From positions 1 to 10,125 of the forward strand of contig CAYMSA010000061.1 in assembly GCA_964392965.1 (NCBI GenBank): a stretch of 10,125 nt of DNA, given 5' to 3'. A program made the position numbers and the translations under genes. Below are positions 6,666 to 10,125 of this stretch, piece by piece (within the stretch, counting starts at the first letter, position 1; every line of letters begins with the position of its first letter). The stretch comes from CAYMSA01 sp964392965. GTDB taxonomy: Bacteria > Actinomycetota > Coriobacteriia > Anaerosomatales > Anaerosomataceae. The notes beneath the pieces are model-generated. The model searched no databases, was not told the origin of the DNA, and worked only from the letters and a program-made list of their open reading frames with translations.

Positions 6666-7355
6666 ATGCGAGCACCAGGTCGCCTGCACGTCCTGAAGAA
6701 GACGGACTGGCCGGAGCCGGTCTACCGGGACCGTATAGGGGCGGGCGACAGTCTCGTCGCGTGGATCGCCCCCGAAAGCGACCCTGACGCCGTGGTCTTC
6801 GCGCTCCCGCGCGGAGGCATCCCGGTGGCCCTGCCGCTCGCCGACGCACTCGCCTGCGACATACGGCCGATGTTCGTGCGCAAGCTGCCGCTGCCCTCGA
6901 GTCCCGAGATGGGCTTCGGCGCCATCGCCGTGGACGGCACGGTCACCTTGAACGAACCGATCGTCGAGGCATTCGGCGTCGATGACGCGACTATAGAGCG
7001 CGTCGCCGCTGAGACACTCGCCGAGGTCGAACGCCGCCGCACCGCGTATCCGGGCGGCTGGCCACTCCCCTCACTCGTCGGCCGACGCGTCTGGCTGGTC
7101 GACGACGGGCTTGCCACAGGCTTCACCGCCGTCGGCGCGGCCCGGATGATCCGGGCCCACGGGTGCGCGAGCCTCTCGATCGTCGTGCCGTGCGGGCCGA
7201 TCGAGTCGGCGACGCTCCTCACCCGCGAAGCCGACGACGTGTGGTGCCGGATCGCCCAGACCGCCGGATCGTTCGCAGTGGCGTCATACTACCGGGACTT
7301 CCGCGAGATCAGCGACGCCGAGGTCGTGGCGATGCTCGGCTACTCTCCGTCCTGA
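6666..7355 (+). CDS. Phosphoribosyltransferase-fold protein (PF00156-type), substrate unknown
   Basis: A 229-residue protein with the type I phosphoribosyltransferase layout: an early VVFALPRGGIPVALPLADAL-like segment near 39-58, and the PRPP-binding loop preceded by hydrophobics, VWLVD-D147-G-L-A-T-G152-F-T. The ATG at 6666 is preferred because GGAGG lies at 6650-6654. The frame extends to a GTG at 6603 without a ribosome-binding site. Proteins of this group are often annotated only as 'phosphoribosyltransferase' and their substrate is not established; a nucleobase salvage role is possible, but no specificity residues could be assigned. It is 120 nt past the ABC operon, a gap with only short weak hairpins, and its 3' end overlaps the opposing phosphoesterase gene by 16 bp. 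Confidence 0.85.
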   Translation: MRAPGRLHVLKKTDWPEPVYRDRIGAGDSLVAWIAPESDPDAVVFALPRGGIPVALPLADALACDIRPMFVRKLPLPSSPEMGFGAIAVDGTVTLNEPIVEAFGVDDATIERVAAETLAEVERRRTAYPGGWPLPSLVGRRVWLVDDGLATGFTAVGAARMIRAHGCASLSIVVPCGPIESATLLTREADDVWCRIAQTAGSFAVASYYRDFREISDAEVVAMLGYSPS

Positions 7356-7921
7356 GCGGCCGCGGCGATCTCCTCCATCGTCCTGCCTGTCGCGACCGAG
7401 GTGCTCCACTCCGGTGAGGCGGCGCCTTCGTGCCCTGCCACCGCATGCTCGTCACGGTGCTTGATGAGCAGCCAGTTCTCGGCCCGCTCTCCCTTGCGCG
7501 GGCGCATGCGCACGAGCGCCCAGGAGCCCTTCAGGCGCTCACCCTTGATCTCGAGCTTGAGACTGCCCTCGGCGAGACCGGCGACCGGGTCCTCCAGCGG
7601 CTCCCACGTGCCCCGGTCCCACACCATGACCGTCCCGCCACCGTACTCGCCCTCGGGAATCGTGCCTTCGAATCCCGCGTAGTCGAGCGGGTGGTCCTCC
7701 ACGTGCACGGCGAGGCGCTTGTCGGCGGGATCGAGCGAGGGGCCCTTGGGCACTGCCCAGGAGACCAGCACGCCCTCGAGCTCGAGCCGCAGGTCGTAGT
7801 GAAGCTGCGAGGCCGCGTGCTTCTGGATGACGTAGATGAGACCGCCTCCTGTGTGCGCTCCGCCCGTCGGTTCGGGCGTACGGTCGAAATCGCGCTTCTC
7901 GCGGTAGCTTTCGAGGCCCAT
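7340..7921 (-). CDS. Stand-alone LigD-type DNA 3'-phosphoesterase domain protein
   Basis: A 193-residue protein matching only the phosphoesterase module of LigD, the bacterial end-joining enzyme. The module trims 3'-ribonucleotides and 3'-phosphates from DNA ends. Catalytic residues are visible as QKH35-x5-H41-Y-D43-L-R45, H77 in VEDHPLDY, and Y81. Their spacing agrees with H42, H48, D50, R52, H84 and Y88 of Pseudomonas aeruginosa LigD as I recall them. SWAVPKGPSLDP and GTIPEGEYGGGTV are also family blocks. The ATG at 7921 is preferred because GAAGGGG lies about 8 nt upstream; a start at 7954 adds 11 residues. No polymerase, ligase or Ku gene is visible nearby, so it may act alone in DNA end cleaning or serve a repair system elsewhere. 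It lies downstream of the MFS gene on the same strand, separated by 157 nt. Confidence 0.93.
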   Translation of the reverse strand: MGLESYREKRDFDRTPEPTGGAHTGGGLIYVIQKHAASQLHYDLRLELEGVLVSWAVPKGPSLDPADKRLAVHVEDHPLDYAGFEGTIPEGEYGGGTVMVWDRGTWEPLEDPVAGLAEGSLKLEIKGERLKGSWALVRMRPRKGERAENWLLIKHRDEHAVAGHEGAASPEWSTSVATGRTMEEIAAAAQDGE

Positions 7922-8067
7922 GAGCGTATCCCCTTCGATGCGGCCGGACTTCACGCGGTGCGGGTGCAGCCACGACGCCGGCGGGCGCGGACAGTCTCCA
8001 TCATACCCGCCGCGCCGCCCGGGTCAGCGACAGAGACGGCCGGGCGCCGCCGGAGTGAAGGCAGCCG

Positions 8068-8088
8068 CGCCGTGTAGCCTACGCGGCG
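8068..8088 (-). terminator. Hairpin enclosing the MFS stop codon
   Basis: CGCCGTGT-AGCCT-ACGCGGCG forms an 8-bp stem with one mismatch on DNA (a G-U pair in the RNA of one strand). The MFS stop codon (8079-8081) begins in the loop. There is no T-run on the minus-strand side, so it could be a weak terminator or an mRNA 3'-end stabiliser between the MFS gene and the phosphoesterase gene. Confidence 0.3.
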
Positions 8089-9419
8089 ACCGTCCCGATC
8101 GGTTCGGTGACTCCCTCCCCGTCCCCGCACGTAGGCGATGAGTTCTGCGCCGAAACCGACGCATTCGGAACCTCGGCCGACACGCCCGAGCCCCCGAGGG
8201 CAGCAATGCGCCGCGCGCTCCGCCAGCCCATGACGGCCGCAACCACTCCGCCAACCGCGCCAACCAGGAATGCGGCGTTCGTACCGGCCGCCTCACCGAT
8301 CCAGCCGATGAGCGGCCCGCCGAGAAACGTCGAGCCGAGGAAGACGCTGCTCCAAAGTGCCACGACGCGATTGCGCATCGCGGGGTCGCTCGTGAGCTGC
8401 AATGTGGCGTTGGAGAGGCCGACGAACCGTGCCGAGAAGACGCCGACGAACACCATCAGCCCGCACACGACAGGCAGCGTCGACGCGAACCCGACCGCAG
8501 CCGTGACCGCTCCGAACGCGAGCGCGATGAGTGACAGCCGCTTGAGGCCCTCGCCCCGGCGCCCCGCTGTCAGCAGCCCCCCGGCAGCCGCGCCGACGCC
8601 CATCGACGACATGATCCAGGCGAGCGCATCGGCCTCACCGCCAAGCGTGTACTTCGCGAGCAGCGGCAACGTCACCCCGAACTCGTAGGTGAGGACGCCG
8701 ACGACCGCCATCATAACGAGCACCTCTCTGACGACCGGCGTCCGGGTGGCGTACGCGAGGCCCTCCCTCAGCGTGCCCGAGTGCCGCCCGGACAATGCCT
8801 GGACCGGGGTGAACTCCGCGGGGCGCATGAGCAGGATGCACGCAATCGAGACGACCGAGGTCCCGGCGTTCACGAGGAAGCAGGCGGCAAGCCCGGCGGT
8901 GGCGATCAGGATGCCGGCAACCGCCGGACCGGCGACTCTTGCGAGGTTCGTCATCATGCCCGAGAGACCCACAGCACTCAGCATCTCCCGCGGACCGACC
9001 AGCTCGAAGAAGAACGTCTGCCGGACCGGGTAGTCGAGCGCCGTCACGAATCCCAGTACCGCGGCCATCACGTACACGAGCTCCCCCGTCGCGCGTCCCG
9101 TGGCCACCGACATTCCCAAGACGAGCGCGACCAGCCCTGAGAGCCCCTGCGTGATGTAGAGGATGCGGCGCTTGGGAAGCCGGTCGGCGAGCACACCCGC
9201 GTACGGCCCCAGGAAGAGCGTGGGCCCGTACTGCAGTGCGGTGACGATGCCGAGCGCTGTGCCCGAGCCGGTCAGGTGCAGCACCAGCCACGACTGCGCG
9301 ACGCTCTGCATCCAGTTTCCGGCAAGCGAGATCGACTGTCCGATGAAGTACAGCCGGTAGTTGCGTCGCTTCAGTGCGGCGAACGTGCGACAGGTGAAGA
9401 CGGCGACTCTTCTGCGCAT
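8079..9419 (-). CDS. Major facilitator superfamily exporter, MFS_3/EntS-like
   Basis: A 446-residue membrane protein with about 12 hydrophobic helices, length normal for the family. The opening block (RRNYRLYFIGQSISLAGNWMQ split across 19-39, then WLVLHLTGSG) and motif A, G75-VLA-D79-R80-LPK-R84-R85, are typical of the MFS_3 group (PF05977). That group includes the enterobactin exporter EntS and several macrolide or uncharacterised exporters. It probably drives proton-coupled efflux from the cytoplasm; the substrate is unknown. The last 40 residues form a hydrophilic Ser/Gly/Glu tail. The ATG at 9419 has an AGG 5 nt upstream and a larger AAGGGGGAG at 9430-9438. The long upstream leader contains strong hairpins, so expression may be controlled after initiation. 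The phosphoesterase gene lies downstream on the same strand. Confidence 0.93.
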   Translation of the reverse strand: MRRRVAVFTCRTFAALKRRNYRLYFIGQSISLAGNWMQSVAQSWLVLHLTGSGTALGIVTALQYGPTLFLGPYAGVLADRLPKRRILYITQGLSGLVALVLGMSVATGRATGELVYVMAAVLGFVTALDYPVRQTFFFELVGPREMLSAVGLSGMMTNLARVAGPAVAGILIATAGLAACFLVNAGTSVVSIACILLMRPAEFTPVQALSGRHSGTLREGLAYATRTPVVREVLVMMAVVGVLTYEFGVTLPLLAKYTLGGEADALAWIMSSMGVGAAAGGLLTAGRRGEGLKRLSLIALAFGAVTAAVGFASTLPVVCGLMVFVGVFSARFVGLSNATLQLTSDPAMRNRVVALWSSVFLGSTFLGGPLIGWIGEAAGTNAAFLVGAVGGVVAAVMGWRSARRIAALGGSGVSAEVPNASVSAQNSSPTCGDGEGVTEPIGTVAA

Positions 9420-9447
9420 AAGAACCTGGCTCCCCCTTGAACGGAGA

Positions 9448-9482
9448 CACCCCGACCCCCTGTGAGGCGCCGGGGCGGGGTG
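9448..9482 (-). promoter_or_regulatory. G/C-rich hairpin in the MFS leader
   Basis: CACCCCG (9448-9454) pairs perfectly with CGGGGTG (9476-9482), and after a one-base bulge CCCC pairs with GGGG (9472-9475). That gives an 11-bp stem with a loop of about 12 nt. It lies 10 nt upstream of the MFS Shine-Dalgarno tract in the minus-strand transcript. The C-rich strands could also pair with the GGGGG of that tract. It lacks a T-run, so a role in translation control is more likely than termination. Function is inferred. Confidence 0.45.
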
Positions 9483-9492
9483 ATGATCGATC

Positions 9493-9545
9493 GTGCCGTC
9501 AGCATCCGCGGGTATGCAGAACTACCCGCGCCCTATGCGGCGCAC
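9493..9545 (-). promoter_or_regulatory. Extended imperfect hairpin at the predicted 5' end of the MFS transcript
   Basis: The core is a perfect 8-bp stem, CGCGGGTA (9507-9514) with TACCCGCG (9523-9530), loop TGCAGAAC. Outside it, GCAT (9502-9505) can pair with ATGC (9535-9538), and GTGC (9493-9496) with GCAC (9542-9545). The nested pairing resembles a structured RNA leader. No known family was recognised. Confidence 0.45.
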
Positions 9546-9547
9546 CC

Positions 9548-9556
9548 ATCATAGCA
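9548..9556 (-). promoter_or_regulatory. Candidate extended -10 box for the MFS gene
   Basis: On the minus strand the sequence reads TGCTATGAT, an extended -10 pattern (TGnTATnAT-like). Transcription would start near 9541, at the base of the 9493-9545 hairpin, giving a leader of about 120 nt. No good -35 hexamer lies at the right distance. Confidence 0.35.
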
Positions 9557-9599
9557 CCGGCCTGCTCCGGCTTGCGTTGGCACCCGTGGGCGTCACCGG

Positions 9600-9640
9600 A
9601 CGGTCATCAGGCCGACGATCCGTCGACCATCCGTGACCGT
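9600..9640 (+). repeat. Two-tier inverted repeat
   Basis: ACGGTCA (9600-9606) pairs perfectly with TGACCGT (9634-9640). Nested inside, CGACG (9613-9617) pairs with CGTCG (9621-9625) around ATC. It could be a protein-binding site or a structured leader for the rightward gene. No T-run long enough for a terminator follows on either strand. Confidence 0.4.
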
Positions 9641-9722
9641 TTCGATACTCCTTGATGCGGGAATCCAGAGGTACGGCCGAAGACGCGCAACTGACGAGCC
9701 ACGGCCCGGAGAACAGCTGACG

Positions 9723-9740
9723 ATGGTCATTGCCGGATGA
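9723..9740 (+). other. Possible five-codon leader ORF (MVIAG) coupled to the next gene
   Basis: GGAGAA (9708-9713) lies 9 nt before an ATG that encodes only MVIAG. Its TGA overlaps the ATG of the following gene at 9737-9740 as ATGA. That following ATG lacks its own ribosome-binding site, so ribosomes could reach it by stop-start coupling. Chance remains possible. Confidence 0.3.
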
Positions 9741-10125
9741 ACACACACGTCGACCTCCAGCACCCGACGCACCAATCGCGCGCCTCGACCGTGTCTATCG
9801 CAGACCGGCGCGCGGCTGACCGCCGCGACCGTCACGTATCGTGGCACGTCCCCGAGCGCAGGACCGGCTTCGACCGCCGTCGCCCCTCGATTCTCACAGC
9901 GCTTCGAGACAGCAGGCCCCTGCTCGTCGTCTTGCTGGCGCTCGTGGGCGTGCTGTCTCTCTTCGATCTGGCTGCGACGGCCGCCGGCCTGTCGCTCGGG
10001 CAGGTGGCCGAGGCGAACCCGGTCATGCGAGCCGCGTTCGAGCGAGGACTGTGGAGCGCGGTGGCCCTCAAGGCAGCGAGCATCGTCCTGTTCACGCTCG
10101 GCGTCTGGCACTGGCGGCGCTACCG
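9737..10125 (+). CDS. Small membrane protein resembling DUF5658 (3' partial)
   Basis: The frame is open from ATG 9737 to the window edge (129 residues seen, no stop). An in-frame stop at 9692 limits the start, and there is no other ATG between. Residues 1-60 are very rich in Arg, Asp and His and hydrophilic, including ERRTGFDRRRP (40-50). Two hydrophobic helices follow, about 61-84 (LLVVLLALVGVLSLFD) and about 107-124 (SIVLFTLGVW). A loop between them contains EANPVM (92-97). The helix, ANP loop, helix pattern after an RRxGFDRR segment matches what I recall of DUF5658 proteins, whose role is unknown. Its own ribosome-binding site is poor; see the five-codon leader. The function is not known, and the family call is moderately sure. 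Confidence 0.72.
   Translation, partial: MNTHVDLQHPTHQSRASTVSIADRRAADRRDRHVSWHVPERRTGFDRRRPSILTALRDSRPLLVVLLALVGVLSLFDLAATAAGLSLGQVAEANPVMRAAFERGLWSAVALKAASIVLFTLGVWHWRRY

Larger units (their letters stand above)
9420..9736. other. Divergent intergenic region rich in inverted repeats
   Basis: This 317-bp stretch separates the MFS gene (leftward) from the DUF5658-like gene (rightward). I found no credible protein gene in it apart from a five-codon leader at its right end. It contains three substantial inverted repeats (9448-9482, 9493-9545, 9600-9640) and a candidate leftward promoter. I checked it for known riboswitch consensus elements from memory and recognised none. Confidence 0.7.

Noticed and set aside
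7430..8077. Plus-strand 215-codon frame opposite the phosphoesterase gene
   Set aside because: The minus-strand product has a full set of catalytic motifs; the plus-strand product has none.
8635..9450. Minus-strand 271-codon frame overlapping the MFS gene
   Set aside because: An out-of-frame reading of the MFS gene, with Arg/His/Gly-rich shadow composition and no membrane helices.
9655..9715. Possible cyclic-di-GMP (GEMM) riboswitch before the DUF5658-like gene, from an AGCCACGG match
   Set aside because: Only a short piece resembles the consensus. The GGCAAACC element and the GACGCAAAGCC core are absent.
1..10125. CRISPR array, tRNA or rRNA genes, insertion sequences, integrase or attachment sites
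   Set aside because: No regularly spaced repeats, cloverleaf-like sequences, transposase-like products or terminal inverted repeats were seen.

Overview
The window is high-GC throughout, with strong Shine-Dalgarno sites and tightly packed genes. A class III (oxygen-sensitive) ribonucleotide reductase system points to an anaerobe or facultative anaerobe. Base composition, gene styles and the small RRxGFDRR-containing membrane protein at the right edge would suit an actinobacterium, perhaps near the Coriobacteriia. That placement is inference. The sequence is from a scaffolded assembly: exactly 100 Ns lie at 2778-2877.

Region 1 (1-2329, + strand) is an anaerobic dNTP-synthesis operon. It holds the 3' part of the nrdD catalytic chain, a separate 68-residue gene carrying the glycyl-radical motif, and the radical-SAM activase. 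The catalytic chain stops just after its Cys/His zinc knuckle. The glycyl-radical tail, normally the C-terminus of the same protein, has its own strong ribosome-binding site in another reading frame. This split enzyme is the most interesting feature of the window.

Region 2 (about 2330-6545, + strand) is a MarR-regulated heterodimeric ABC exporter. A well-spaced promoter candidate (2410-2438) is followed directly by a three-half-site operator (2446-2465). Then come a marR-family gene cut by the gap, an ABC half-transporter with a degenerate ATP site (5' end lost in the gap), and a partner half-transporter with the catalytic site, overlapping by ATGA. The likely scheme is an autoregulated drug or xenobiotic efflux operon. 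The apparent continuous frame from marR into the ABC gene is an artefact of the 100-N spacer.

Region 3 (6546-8078) holds a phosphoribosyltransferase-fold gene (+) that converges on, and overlaps by 16 bp, a stand-alone LigD-type 3'-phosphoesterase gene (-).

Region 4 (8079-10125) holds an MFS_3-type exporter (-), a 317-bp divergent intergenic region rich in inverted repeats, and the start of a small two-helix membrane protein resembling DUF5658 (+) that runs off the right edge. The MFS gene has a long, potentially structured 5' leader. No tRNA, rRNA, CRISPR array, insertion sequence or integrase was seen.
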